A DNA stretch of 64,000 nucleotides from Planctomycetaceae bacterium (GCA_041398785.1 JAWKUA010000003.1:1-64000), one strand, 5' to 3'. Positions 35,462 to 44,359 are shown, counted from the stretch's first letter. Program-made: numbers and translations. Notes: a model not told the origin generated them from the sequence alone.

Positions 35462-37749
35462 GTCGCCTCCGGGTGAAAGCTCATCCGCAGAGACAGAAGC
35501 TGCTCGCACACCAGCACCACAATCAGCACGCTCAGCAGGAACCAGCGCATGTCGCGGCCGGCGTCGCTGCCACTGAGACCTCCGGCGGTGCCGGCCGCTA
35601 CGATCGCAACATGTCCCAGCCCTTCCGTCTGCTGAATCTGCACCGCATCCGCGACAGCAAGATCGCTCTCGGACGCTGGCACATTCATCGCGAGCCATGT
35701 GTTATGACTGTCACCGTCCACCAGAAACCGCTTCACGCGGTAGACACCCGGACGGTCTGCCTGAACGAGCGAAACCGTCAATTTCTCGTCAGCAGCCGCC
35801 GGTTCGACATTGGCAGCCGCAGCTTCCGTGACGGGAGCCGCCTGCAGCCGGAGAAACGTGTCTTCAGCGCTCGCGTCGTCGCCTTCGCTTTCGGGTTCCG
35901 GCAGAGACACTTCCACGGAATCTGTGAACTGACCGACGGGCCACGTGAACTTAATGTCGTCGCCCAATTCACGAACCTGAATCCTGTCGTTGACCTTCTG
36001 CAGATACTGTTCCAGCCGGAGATGCGTCACGACATACCCCGGCGACGCTGGTGCGATCGGCCAGTTCGTCCAGTGCCGGCCGGCGGACGTCAGAAAGGTC
36101 AGAATGCGTCCGTTTCCCAGTTGGTGTTCAAAGATAATCGGGTCACCGTTCTTCAGTCGCGCCAGCGTACGCACCCCGTCCGCTCGCGCGGCGTCATCCG
36201 CTTTCCATTCGTCGGTTACGCCGAACCAGTTGCGAAACTGCACCAGGTCGGCGAACGGGCTGTCGGGCAGGTTGTAGATTTCGAAAATCGGATGCTGTTC
36301 AAACACAGGATTCTGAAACAGCTTTGCGTCTGTTGCGCCGGCGGGAGAACCATCGCTCGCCGCCGACTGAACCGTTCCCAGCGGCACCGGAAACAGCGTT
36401 CGGTCGCTTTCCTGCAGCGTCGTGTTGTACCAGTTCGTATCGGCCTGATCTCCCGGAAACCAGGCGATGCCGCCGCCGGCCCGAACGTACTCGGACAACA
36501 ACAGCGTGGCGTCCGCCGGCAGATCGCGAACGTTCAGCAGATAGATCATGTCGTAACGTGAAAGGTCCGCCGACGTCAGCACCTGGGACGTCCGCGGTTC
36601 GGTGATCAGACCGGTCAATTCCGGATCGGCACTCAGAGCGGCCGCGACGTAACCGGCATCTTCCTGCTGGCCGGCGTCGTCGATCAGCAGGACGACCCGC
36701 TTGTCAGCCACGTCGGCGACAAGAAACCGGCTGTTGTCTTCGGACAGAACATCTTCTTCCAGGCGGATTTCGACTTCGTGCTGCCCGGCCGAATCAAATG
36801 TCACGTCGTGTGAGACCTGAATCTCACTTTCCGCTTCGATGTCCGGAATCAGCAGGTTGACAGGCAGTTCGGCACCGTCAATCGACACCGCCGCGCGCTT
36901 GCCGCTGACTTTTTGAGCACTGAAGTTCCGGATCGACACGTTCATCCGCCACGGGACCCCCACGGCCACCGATAACGTGTCCGCGACAAGTCGCGTCACG
37001 GCCAGATTCGCACGGGTCTGTTCCGCGATAGGGATCAGGTTGACCGACGCGTCGATGCCGTCCAGCGATTTCAGAGCTTCTGTGACTTCCGGCCGTCCAG
37101 TCCAGTCTGATTCCCGCAGATCCGTGATCACATGCACCTGCGGCGACACGCCGGCGTCGGCCGAAAGGATTTCTTCCGCCGCCTGCAGCGCCGCTGCCGG
37201 AGTCGCCGCTCTGAACGAACACGTCTGGTTGCGAAGCCGGGGAATCAGTTCCTGCAGCATCGCATTGTCCAGCGCGCGGTCCGTGACCAGCGGACGATCA
37301 GGCTGCGTTGTCGTCAGCACGGTCACTCGCAGCGATCCCGGACGACTGCCTCCCTGCGACAGCATCCGTTCCAGCACCTCGACCGCCCGCTCAAATGCAG
37401 TGCGATCGTCCGCCCGTTCGCGCATGGACAGTGAATCGTCCAGAATCAGCACGTGGTGCGTGGTGGCTCCGCGCATCAACAGCATCCCGGACGGATTCAG
37501 CATCAGCCGGGCCAGCAGCAGCATGATCAGCAGCACCGCCAGCACTCTCAAAGCCAGCAGCAGCAGTTGTTCGATAATCAGCCGCCGCCGGTTCATCTCA
37601 TCGCTTTGCAGCAGGAACTCCATCGCCGCAAAACGCACTTTCTTGTAGCGCAGCCGGCTAAGCAGATGAATGATGATCGGCACCGCAGCCAGCGCAGCCC
37701 CCGGCAGCACGAAGCTCGGGTTCAGAAAATACTGCGATAGCCAGGACAT
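35458..37749 (-). CDS. BatA-domain/VWA membrane protein
   Basis: A 763-residue protein. Residues 1-80 form the BatA N-terminal domain (FLNPSFVLPGAALAAVPIIIHLLSRLRYKKVRFAAMEFL), followed by a second membrane segment (LLLLALRVLAVLLIMLLLARLML). A VWA domain begins at VLILDDSLSMRER with the DxSxS metal site. A beta-sandwich region, then a glutamine-amidotransferase-like fold (YDMIYLLNVRDLPADATLLLSEYVRAGGG) and a C-terminal membrane helix (RWFLLSVLIVVLVCEQLLSL) complete it. Length and layout match planctomycete BatA/VWA proteins. It partners DUF58 and MoxR proteins; in other bacteria such sets are linked to stress tolerance and assembly or activation of protein complexes. The stop overlaps the next VWA gene start. 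Confidence 0.85.
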   Translation of the reverse strand: MSWLSQYFLNPSFVLPGAALAAVPIIIHLLSRLRYKKVRFAAMEFLLQSDEMNRRRLIIEQLLLLALRVLAVLLIMLLLARLMLNPSGMLLMRGATTHHVLILDDSLSMRERADDRTAFERAVEVLERMLSQGGSRPGSLRVTVLTTTQPDRPLVTDRALDNAMLQELIPRLRNQTCSFRAATPAAALQAAEEILSADAGVSPQVHVITDLRESDWTGRPEVTEALKSLDGIDASVNLIPIAEQTRANLAVTRLVADTLSVAVGVPWRMNVSIRNFSAQKVSGKRAAVSIDGAELPVNLLIPDIEAESEIQVSHDVTFDSAGQHEVEIRLEEDVLSEDNSRFLVADVADKRVVLLIDDAGQQEDAGYVAAALSADPELTGLITEPRTSQVLTSADLSRYDMIYLLNVRDLPADATLLLSEYVRAGGGIAWFPGDQADTNWYNTTLQESDRTLFPVPLGTVQSAASDGSPAGATDAKLFQNPVFEQHPIFEIYNLPDSPFADLVQFRNWFGVTDEWKADDAARADGVRTLARLKNGDPIIFEHQLGNGRILTFLTSAGRHWTNWPIAPASPGYVVTHLRLEQYLQKVNDRIQVRELGDDIKFTWPVGQFTDSVEVSLPEPESEGDDASAEDTFLRLQAAPVTEAAAANVEPAAADEKLTVSLVQADRPGVYRVKRFLVDGDSHNTWLAMNVPASESDLAVADAVQIQQTEGLGHVAIVAAGTAGGLSGSDAGRDMRWFLLSVLIVVLVCEQLLSLRMSFHPEAT
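35466..35470 (-). promoter_or_regulatory. Strong ribosome binding site that sets the start of the VWA gene
   Basis: GGAGG on the minus strand lies four bases before ATG 35461 and seven before ATG 35458. It is inside the end of the upstream BatA/VWA gene, which supports a start far downstream of the open-frame limit at 35698. Confidence 0.7.
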
Positions 37750-37789
37750 GGGGGAGGATTCAGGAATGAGGAATTAGGATCGAGTTTGA

Positions 37790-37935
37790 TTCTCGTTCCC
37801 GGGCTCTGCCCTGGAACGCACTGCCTTGAGGCTCTGCCTGCTGTGGTCAAGATGGTTAGTTCGCGTTGAGACCGGTTGCTCGGCTGCCAGGCTTGAGTTT
37901 CCTCGGTGCCAGGCTCCGGCCTGGGAACGACGATG
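37790..37935. repeat. Two hairpin repeats of the CGTTCCCAGGCT type
   Basis: Between the DUF58 and BatA/VWA genes. Copy 1 (37794-37818) folds as CGTTCC and GGAACG arms enclosing GGGC-TCT-GCCC, with one mismatched pair. Copy 2 (37905-37929) contains the perfect stem CCAGGC/GCCTGG at 37909-37924 and ends in GGGAACG. A partial third copy (GCCAGGCT) lies near 37886. These resemble an intergenic palindrome family widespread in planctomycetes and cyanobacteria (from memory, not checked). Confidence 0.6.
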
Positions 37936-37952
37936 AAAGGACTGACCACTCC

Positions 37953-38852
37953 TCACTTGCCCATCCCAAGACGATGGCTCAAAAAGTGTGTTAGCGCTGC
38001 GTCCAGGTGGTCGCTGGTTCGGACAAGCTTGTAGTCAATGACGCTTCCCGCGCAGCGCCGGCGAATGGTTTCCAGGAACGTCTCCAGAGCTTTCAGATAT
38101 CCGGCCCTCAGCGCGGCCGGGTCGCAGGTGAGCTTGCCGATATCTTCCAGGCCCTCGAACCGCAGTGTGCCGGAATAGTCGAATTCCAGTTCCTGGTCGT
38201 CCATCACGTGCAGAATCATCACTTCGTGTTTTCGCTGACGCAGCAGTTGCAGTCCCCGGAACAGTTTTTCGCGGTCGCAGAGCAGGTCTGACACCAGAAT
38301 CACGATGCTGCGGTGACTCATGACTTCCGCGGCTTTCCGCAGTACGCCGATCATGTCCGTTTTGCCGCCGGCGGTTTCCACGGACAGAGCCTGCAGCACT
38401 GTCTGCAGATGATTGTGCCGGCTGCTGGAAGGAATGATGCTGCGGATCTTTGAATCAAACAGAGCCACGCCGACGGAATCATTCTGCTTCAGTACCAGCA
38501 TCGCCATCGCGGCGGCAATCGTCTGAGCGTAGTCAAACTTCGACAGCGGACCGGTGCCGAACTGCATCGATTCGCTGCCATCCACCAGCAGCACGACACG
38601 GACGTTGGTGTCTTCTTCGTACTGTTTGATGTAGTAGCGGTCGGAACGCGACCAGACCTTCCAGTCGATGCGACGAAAGTCATCACCGGGGACATATTCC
38701 CGGTGCTGGACGAATTCGATGGACTGGCCGAAGTACGGACTTCTGTGTAATCCGGAAACGAAGCCCTCGACGACTTTGCGAGCCCGCAGTTCCAGACGAG
38801 AAATCTTCGCGATTTCGTCAGGCCGCAAAAATCTTTCCAAGTCTTGGGTCAC
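37953..38852 (-). CDS. DUF58-domain protein
   Basis: A 299-residue cytoplasmic protein with the DUF58 signature SIEFVQHREYVPGDDFRRIDWKVWSRSDRYYIKQY near residues 44-80. A VWA-like domain follows (VRVVLLVDGSESMQFG, then KQNDSVGVALFDSKI and IVILVSDLLCD), with a MIDAS-like DxSxS (DGSES). DUF58 proteins almost always sit between a MoxR ATPase gene and BatA/VWA genes, as here, and are thought to carry the MoxR effect to the membrane. Its start overlaps the end of the moxR gene by 35 bases, so they are probably co-translated. About 200 bases with hairpin repeats separate it from the BatA gene downstream. Confidence 0.93.
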   Translation of the reverse strand: MTQDLERFLRPDEIAKISRLELRARKVVEGFVSGLHRSPYFGQSIEFVQHREYVPGDDFRRIDWKVWSRSDRYYIKQYEEDTNVRVVLLVDGSESMQFGTGPLSKFDYAQTIAAAMAMLVLKQNDSVGVALFDSKIRSIIPSSSRHNHLQTVLQALSVETAGGKTDMIGVLRKAAEVMSHRSIVILVSDLLCDREKLFRGLQLLRQRKHEVMILHVMDDQELEFDYSGTLRFEGLEDIGKLTCDPAALRAGYLKALETFLETIRRRCAGSVIDYKLVRTSDHLDAALTHFLSHRLGMGK

Positions 38853-39870
38853 TCGTCAGTTCACTTTCCTTTGACGGTGTTTCCTGGATCAGCCGTTCAA
38901 CCACTTTGTCGGAAGTAATCCCTTCGCTTTCGGCGGTGAAGTTCGGCGTAATGCGGTGCCGCATGACGGGTGCGGCCAGTGCCTGAATGTCGTCCGTGGA
39001 CACATGAGTCCGCCCGCTCAGCAGCGCTCGGGCTTTCCCGCCCAGCAGCAGATTCTGCATGGCCCGCGGACCGGCTCCCCACGCCAGCCATTCGCTGCAC
39101 CATTCCGGACAACCCGGCTCACCGACTCGCGTCTGACGGACGATCGCCAGGGCATAGTTAATGACATGATCGGTCACCGGCACCTGGCGAACAACGTTCT
39201 GAATTTCCAGCACCTGGTCGGCTGACAGCACCGGCGTCACGTCCGCTTTCACGTTGGACGTTGTCTGGCGGGCAATCTGACGTTCTTCTTCGAACGACGG
39301 ATATCTGACGAAGACCTTGAACATGAAGCGGTCCTGCTGAGCTTCCGGCAGCGAGTACGTACCTTCCTGTTCGATGGGATTCTGAGTCGCCAGCACAAAG
39401 AACGGATCGGCCAGCCTGTGAATCGTCTGACCGACGGTCACCTGCCGCTCCTGCATGGCTTCCAGCAGCGCCGCCTGAGTCTTCGGCGGAGTCCGGTTGA
39501 TTTCGTCGGCCAGCACAACGTTGTGAAACAGCGGCCCCGGAATGAAACGGAATTCCCGTTCGCCGGTGGATCGATTTTCCTGCAGCACATCGGTCCCGGT
39601 GATGTCGGCGGGCATCAGGTCGGGCGTGAACTGGATGCGGGAAAACGTCATCGACAGGCAGCGCGACAATGTGCTGATCATCAGCGTTTTCGCCAGCCCC
39701 GGCACGCCTTCCAGCAGGCAGTGGCCACGGCTGAAGAGCGCGATCAGCAATTGTTCGATAACGTCGTCCTGCCCGATGATAATTCGAGCCATCTGCGCCT
39801 TCAGATCTGCGGACGCCTTGTGCAGCAGATCAACGGACGCCTCTGAGATATCAGTGGTGGTTTCGGTCAT
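38818..39870 (-). CDS. MoxR-family AAA+ ATPase
   Basis: A 350-residue AAA+ protein. Walker A is GVPGLAKT at residues 55-62, Walker B lies in NVVLADEINRTPPKTQAALLEAMQE, and sensor 1 is FVLATQNPIEQEGTY. The C-terminal lid carries AMQNLLLGGKARALLSGRTHVSTDDI, all characteristic of MoxR. MoxR proteins act as chaperone-like ATPases that mature or remodel partners; the partners here are likely the DUF58 and VWA proteins encoded next. The frame is open to 40137, but the ATG at 39870 (MTETTTDISEASVDLL) starts just before the conserved helical region. It is the first gene of a cluster of ten minus-strand genes. Confidence 0.95.
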   Translation of the reverse strand: MTETTTDISEASVDLLHKASADLKAQMARIIIGQDDVIEQLLIALFSRGHCLLEGVPGLAKTLMISTLSRCLSMTFSRIQFTPDLMPADITGTDVLQENRSTGEREFRFIPGPLFHNVVLADEINRTPPKTQAALLEAMQERQVTVGQTIHRLADPFFVLATQNPIEQEGTYSLPEAQQDRFMFKVFVRYPSFEEERQIARQTTSNVKADVTPVLSADQVLEIQNVVRQVPVTDHVINYALAIVRQTRVGEPGCPEWCSEWLAWGAGPRAMQNLLLGGKARALLSGRTHVSTDDIQALAAPVMRHRITPNFTAESEGITSDKVVERLIQETPSKESELTSDPRLGKIFAA

Positions 39871-40196
39871 TCGGTGGACTAATTTCCAGGAAGATTTGCA
39901 TGGCGTTAACCCGGTGGTCGAAGACCAGGCTGTCTGTGCACCAGCCTCACGCGGAGAGCCCTGTTTTCGACCAGGCATGACGCGGGCGATCCGGTTACCG
40001 ACCAGACGTTTCCGGTCGGGAATCATATCAAACCCCGATCGCTTGAGAATGTCGTGTCGAATTTCCCGAATTACGGCGTATGTCGGCAGTTCGTGTGTTC
40101 CCGCTGTGGGATTTCGACGGGGCACACGACGCGACACCGCAACGGAGCTGGCCGGCGGTTACGTGTCCGGCAACCTTCGCGCCATCGCGCGTGAAG
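39871..40196. other. Spacer upstream of the MoxR cluster
   Basis: About 326 bases between the sulfatase-like gene and moxR on the same strand. It should hold the cluster promoter. I could not find a convincing -35/-10 pair and see no gene. Confidence 0.35.
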
Positions 40197-41096
40197 CTAT
40201 CGGCACGACAACAGCAGCGACTGAAACTCCCTGACCGCCTCCGGATACTCCACAGACACGTCGTGAACATTCCAGACGTCTTCCGGCTTGGCATACAGAG
40301 CCACAGGACGGTCGCTTCCGCCGCGAGACTTCGATTCCACCAAATCCGTCCGGTGCTGGACGAACAGGAATTCCGCATTGCGAATCGCCAGGGATTCCGC
40401 AGTTTCAATCACCAGGCAGCGTCCTGCGAATTCGCGCGGAGAATTCAGGATACGAAGCAGACTGACCGGGCTGACGGAAGAATTTCCGGCATCCGGCGGT
40501 GAAAGCGTCAATGCATCGGCCAGTGTCGGCGCCAGGTCGAAGCTGCCGGTGATTGTCTGCACGCGGCGAGCGTCTCGGGTGCCGGTCATGAGCAGCAGCG
40601 GAACCCGGATCGCGGCTTCCGGCAACAGCGTCTCAAACCGGCCGAGATCCGGCGCCGTCAGTCCGCAGCACGCTGTCAGAATCAGAATGTCGTGCTGACG
40701 GCACAGCGATTCCGCCTCCGAGACAGCCCTGCCGATGTACTCGCGGACGCCGAACCCTGACGATTCGTCCGTGTCCGGCATTTGGACGTGAAGCCATGCC
40801 AGTGCCGCATCCGCAAGCCGCCGACGGTCGGCTTCCGAAAGGAACTCGTCACCGGCCGGCGACGACGCTGTCAACACCAGCCTTTGCGCGTTGTCCAGCA
40901 CATGCGTGTCGCCGAATACGTCACGCGGCTCAGCAACAGCAGGCCGCTGCAGATAGTGATTCTCGAACACGACTGACTTCATCGCCAGCCGATCCAGAAC
41001 GCCGATCGATTCCGGGGGATTCCCGCCGAAGCATGCGGCGCAGTTTAACGGCAGAAAATCAAACGTCAGCAGGCGCACCCGGGCCGCGCTAGTCAT
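40197..41096 (-). CDS. Short sulfatase-fold (alkaline phosphatase superfamily) protein, probably inactive
   Basis: A 299-residue protein. It opens LLTFDFLPLNCAACFGGNP, recalling the sulfatase start (LITIDTLRADHLGCYG), and later has ILILTACCGLTAPD, IRVPLLLMTGTRDARRVQTITGSFDLAPTLADAL and a C-terminal LYAKPEDVWNVHDVS, matching the end of sulfatases. The catalytic segment C/S-x-P-S-R that carries formylglycine is missing, as are most of the metal-binding Asp pairs and some 150 residues of the usual length (about 450). It is therefore a trimmed family member, probably without hydrolase activity. It overlaps the end of the upstream helical-repeat gene by eight bases, pointing to joint expression. 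Confidence 0.62.
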   Translation of the reverse strand: MTSAARVRLLTFDFLPLNCAACFGGNPPESIGVLDRLAMKSVVFENHYLQRPAVAEPRDVFGDTHVLDNAQRLVLTASSPAGDEFLSEADRRRLADAALAWLHVQMPDTDESSGFGVREYIGRAVSEAESLCRQHDILILTACCGLTAPDLGRFETLLPEAAIRVPLLLMTGTRDARRVQTITGSFDLAPTLADALTLSPPDAGNSSVSPVSLLRILNSPREFAGRCLVIETAESLAIRNAEFLFVQHRTDLVESKSRGGSDRPVALYAKPEDVWNVHDVSVEYPEAVREFQSLLLSCR

Positions 41097-42798
41097 CCAG
41101 CAGCGTCCTCAGGCGAATCAGTTCCGGCGTGAACGACGAAGCCACGTGGTCCAGACTTTCACGTTCGGGAGTATCGCATTTCTTCAGTTCCGGACGAACG
41201 GACTGCCAGGCGGTGACCACCTGATCGCACTCGCGCTGCAGGCGATTGCGGTCTCGATTGGCCAGCAGCGACTGTTCCAGATCGTGACACTGACTGACCA
41301 CGGCTTGTGCTCTGGCGACCAGCGATCGGTCGTGTTCACCAGGACGTGACTGCCAGCGCTGAATGGCGGTGACCAGATGTTCGGCCAGGTTTTCCAGCGA
41401 CGCGGCGCTCTGCACCAGAGCGTTGCGGTCAAAGCTGAGCGTGATTCCCAGAGTTTCCCGCAGAGCCTGCAAAGACTGGCTGACCGTGCGGATCTGCGTC
41501 TGCGCGCGAACGTCCCGAACCGGCTGCAGGTAGTACGACAACAGCTTCCACGATTCATCCGCATAAACCCAGGCCTCCGCGATGACCTGCGGGTTTTCGT
41601 CTCGATGAATCACATCGTCCAGGTTCTGCAGCGAACCGTAAGCGGCGTCAGCGGCTGCGGCGATTGATTCGCTGTCGGGAAGATTCATCATCTGTTCCAG
41701 CGTGATCGTCCGGAACAGTTCCGACATTTCCGTGTCGGCGTCGTGAACCAGGTGCAGCAGCAGGTTCTTGTCCAGACTGACCGGCAGTCGCAGGATCTGG
41801 TGCAGCGTGCGCAGAGTTTCCTGAATTCGCTGAGTGCTGCGAACGACCGAATGATCGGTATAGCGTCGCAACTGGTCCTGCATCGCGGTCCAGTCGTCAT
41901 TGAGCGACTTGAATTCCGCCACGGCGGTCGGCAGTGGAACGCCGCTGGAAATCAGTCCGGCGAAATAATCGGCCTTCTGGCGCAGCCGCCGCATTCCGGG
42001 AGCCAGGCCGCGGCCGACTCCCGGTGGCGGAGCGGCACGATCCAGTTCATCGTCAAGATCCCGCAGATAGGCCGTCAGCACATACGCGGAACGGCTGAGT
42101 TCCTGCACGTCGAACTGCTCCTGAATTCCCAGCAGCGAACAGTATTGTCCATCGAGCTGATCAATTCGCTGCAGCAGATTTCCCGCGTCGGCGCTCAGGC
42201 CGCGACACTGATGAAGCTGGTGCGACAGGGTCTGCCAGTCACTGTTGAGTCCGCGAAATCCGTCCAGCAGCAGTCGATGATCATTCTGAACATCCGCCTG
42301 CTGTTTCAGAGCGGTCGCCGCAGCCTGGAACCGGATCGCGTCCGGAAGGCGCTGACGAATTTCGATACTGCGTCGCGATTCATTGTTCAGCAGCGCTGCC
42401 AGAGTCGCACTTTCCTGGGCGACGGATCCGATGATCGGCCGCAGTTGCTGCATCTCCGACGTCAGTTGGGGTCTTCCCTGCGGTGGACGAAGCGAGTCGC
42501 GGGGAGCACCCCGGCGATTTGACCGTTCAAGCTGCGACTCAATCAGTGCCCGCAGCAGGCCTTTCGCCACGTCTTCACCGCTCTGAGCCACCGCCACCGC
42601 AGGACTCAGCGCCCCCAGCACAACAAGAAGACACAAAGTCGCTGACTTCAACCCGCGCCGCTGCGATCTTCGTGGAGACGCCAAAGCCGCGAATCCGGCC
42701 AGACGACAGTTTCGCTGACGACTCCGCAGGAACAATCCGAGCGACGACGAGGTCCCGGAAAGCTGCGACGTGATCGGCCGCTGAACAATCCACTTCAT
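41089..42798 (-). CDS. Secreted protein with repeated helical units
   Basis: A 569-residue exported protein of unknown family. AGGAG lies seven bases before the ATG at 42798; the frame is open to 43116. A signal region (about 52-72, SATLCLLVVLGALSPAVAVAQ) follows a basic N-terminus. The mature part is almost all helical and contains about four related units with a conserved Trp-x-x-L: LNSDWQTLSHQLHQ, LNDDWTAMQDQLRRY, ADESWKLLSYYLQ and VVTAWQSVRPELKK, each followed by a Leu-rich helix and, in two of them, LDKNLL/FDRNALV. This looks like an internally duplicated alpha-helical bundle. It is coupled to the short sulfatase-fold gene. Confidence 0.65.
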   Translation of the reverse strand: MKWIVQRPITSQLSGTSSSLGLFLRSRQRNCRLAGFAALASPRRSQRRGLKSATLCLLVVLGALSPAVAVAQSGEDVAKGLLRALIESQLERSNRRGAPRDSLRPPQGRPQLTSEMQQLRPIIGSVAQESATLAALLNNESRRSIEIRQRLPDAIRFQAAATALKQQADVQNDHRLLLDGFRGLNSDWQTLSHQLHQCRGLSADAGNLLQRIDQLDGQYCSLLGIQEQFDVQELSRSAYVLTAYLRDLDDELDRAAPPPGVGRGLAPGMRRLRQKADYFAGLISSGVPLPTAVAEFKSLNDDWTAMQDQLRRYTDHSVVRSTQRIQETLRTLHQILRLPVSLDKNLLLHLVHDADTEMSELFRTITLEQMMNLPDSESIAAAADAAYGSLQNLDDVIHRDENPQVIAEAWVYADESWKLLSYYLQPVRDVRAQTQIRTVSQSLQALRETLGITLSFDRNALVQSAASLENLAEHLVTAIQRWQSRPGEHDRSLVARAQAVVSQCHDLEQSLLANRDRNRLQRECDQVVTAWQSVRPELKKCDTPERESLDHVASSFTPELIRLRTLLDD

Positions 42799-43094
42799 TT
42801 TTCCACTCCTGTTTGCGCCAAAGCCCGTCACGGCAGCATAACAACGTGCGACGTGAAGCGCCACGGCGAATTGCGACAGACCCCTGCCGAACCGATCGGA
42901 ATTCGTTCGCCGCTTGCTCCCGGCACTTGCTGGATGTGGCGACTCTGACCTCAGCGCAAGGCCATGTGCGGACGACCCGACGTTCCCGTGCCGGAAACTG
43001 CCCTGGTAGCCGCAGGCCCCGGATGTCGCGAACTGTTCAGGGACTCGACTTCGGGCCGCGGAGCAGTGCGCAACCCTTTCCGTCGTGGACGATC

Positions 43095-43721
43095 CTATCC
43101 AATCGCAATCCACCAACTCTGATCTGCGTGCTGCTGGTGAGTCACGTGCATCGATCGTCCTGACTCGCCGCCGACAAGCTGCCAGTTCATTGGCAGAACT
43201 TCGCTGTCAAGTCGAGAGGATGCTTCGAATGTCGACTTTGCAATCGCGATCATTTCGCTGCCGTTGTTGCGATACAGCGTCAGTGTCCAGGGATCGCGAT
43301 CGATGACCAGCAGTTCTCGGGTCCGGACCCTGGCATAGAACGGCAGCTTTTCCGGAATGCGGTCGCCTTCGCTGGTGATCTCGATTCCGAAATCCGGGCC
43401 GCCGAACCAGAAGCTGCCGCAATTCTCAGCACAGGTCTCGTTCAGAAACACGGCTACATCGGGAACGCGATAATTGTCCTTCCAGTTGGTTCGTCTGTCG
43501 CTGACGTTGACGCCTGGGCGAGTCTGGCCCAGCTTCTGCCAATCGATCGTGAGTCCCAGGATCATTGTCAACTCCTTGACCAGAAACTGGTGTTCGTCAT
43601 TCGGCCAGGCTGCCATCACGTAGACTCCGTCCCAGACTTCGTCAAATTTGTCGCCACCCCAGGTTCGGCGTCTGGAGATCAAATCCTGTTCCAGATCGGG
43701 ATCAGTGATCAGTGTTGGCAT
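43095..43721 (-). CDS. Uma2-family (DUF820) PD-(D/E)XK nuclease-like protein
   Basis: A 208-residue protein of the Uma2/DUF820 family. The nuclease core is visible: NYRVPDVAVFLNE (first acidic residue), GGPDFGIEITSEGDRIPEKLPFYARVRTRELLVIDRDPWTLTLYR, with Glu and Lys of the (D/E)xK-like site. The family is widely expanded in cyanobacteria and planctomycetes, and its real function is not established, despite the nuclease fold. The start MPTLITDPDLEQDL is normal. It ends about 300 bases from the helical-repeat protein and is followed upstream by a second Uma2 gene on the same strand, with 62 bases between. Confidence 0.8.
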   Translation of the reverse strand: MPTLITDPDLEQDLISRRRTWGGDKFDEVWDGVYVMAAWPNDEHQFLVKELTMILGLTIDWQKLGQTRPGVNVSDRRTNWKDNYRVPDVAVFLNETCAENCGSFWFGGPDFGIEITSEGDRIPEKLPFYARVRTRELLVIDRDPWTLTLYRNNGSEMIAIAKSTFEASSRLDSEVLPMNWQLVGGESGRSMHVTHQQHADQSWWIAIG

Positions 43722-43783
43722 GAGCGTGGCCTTCGAGGCGGTTGGCGGGTATGTCCGTCAGTCCGCACACCGGAACGATTGTC

Positions 43784-44359
43784 CTACGAGTTCTTCGGGA
43801 AGATGTCGGCGACGGAGATTTCCAGGCCAGGCAGGATGTCGCCGCCGGAAAGAATCTGATTGACGTTGAACGATTCCGGCTGTTGGTCAGGACGATGCAC
43901 CTGGACAGTTCGGAACACGGGATCGACAACCCAGACCAGTGGCACGCCGGTGTCCAGGTACTCCACAACCTTGTCGTGAATATCTTCCATCCTGTCGGAT
44001 GGCGACAGAATCTCCACGGCCAGCAGCGGTGGTCCGTCGATCAATGTTGTCTCATTGGTTTGTCGCGCCATCACGTCTGCGGAAAAGAACGCCACGTCGA
44101 TGCCGACCGTGGAATCCGGATCGCGTCGCAGGATCGTGCCGACTTCGCCCGAATGAACTTCACCGCAGGGTTTCGCCAGCCCGACCAGCCAGTTATTCAG
44201 CAGGTAACTCAATTTCGATTCTGCGTAGGTATGAAACCGATTGCGTCTTGTCATTGGTCTTTCCGTTAGCCGGCCGCGAATCAGCTCACGGTCCATACCG
44301 TCATCGGGCATGGCCAGCAGGTCGGCGGTGGTCAGCAGAGGCGATTCAACGGTGCTCAT
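43784..44359 (-). CDS. Uma2-family (DUF820) PD-(D/E)XK nuclease-like protein
   Basis: A 191-residue Uma2/DUF820 protein and second copy in tandem. Motifs: LTTADLLAMPDDGMDRELIRGRLTERP (the N-terminal GxxYELIdGe-like strand), GIDVAFFSADV with the first acidic residue, and PPLLAVEILSPSDRMEDIHDKVVEYLDTGVPLVWVVDP with Glu and Lys. This fits the family better than its neighbour, from which it is clearly diverged, so they are old duplicates or separately acquired. No toxin or restriction partner gene is adjacent. Likely nuclease fold; biological target unknown. Confidence 0.85.
   Translation of the reverse strand: MSTVESPLLTTADLLAMPDDGMDRELIRGRLTERPMTRRNRFHTYAESKLSYLLNNWLVGLAKPCGEVHSGEVGTILRRDPDSTVGIDVAFFSADVMARQTNETTLIDGPPLLAVEILSPSDRMEDIHDKVVEYLDTGVPLVWVVDPVFRTVQVHRPDQQPESFNVNQILSGGDILPGLEISVADIFPKNS

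Noticed and set aside
35462..35698. Longer start for the VWA gene
   Set aside because: It would run through the upstream BatA gene end; a strong GGAGG lies just before ATG 35461/35458.
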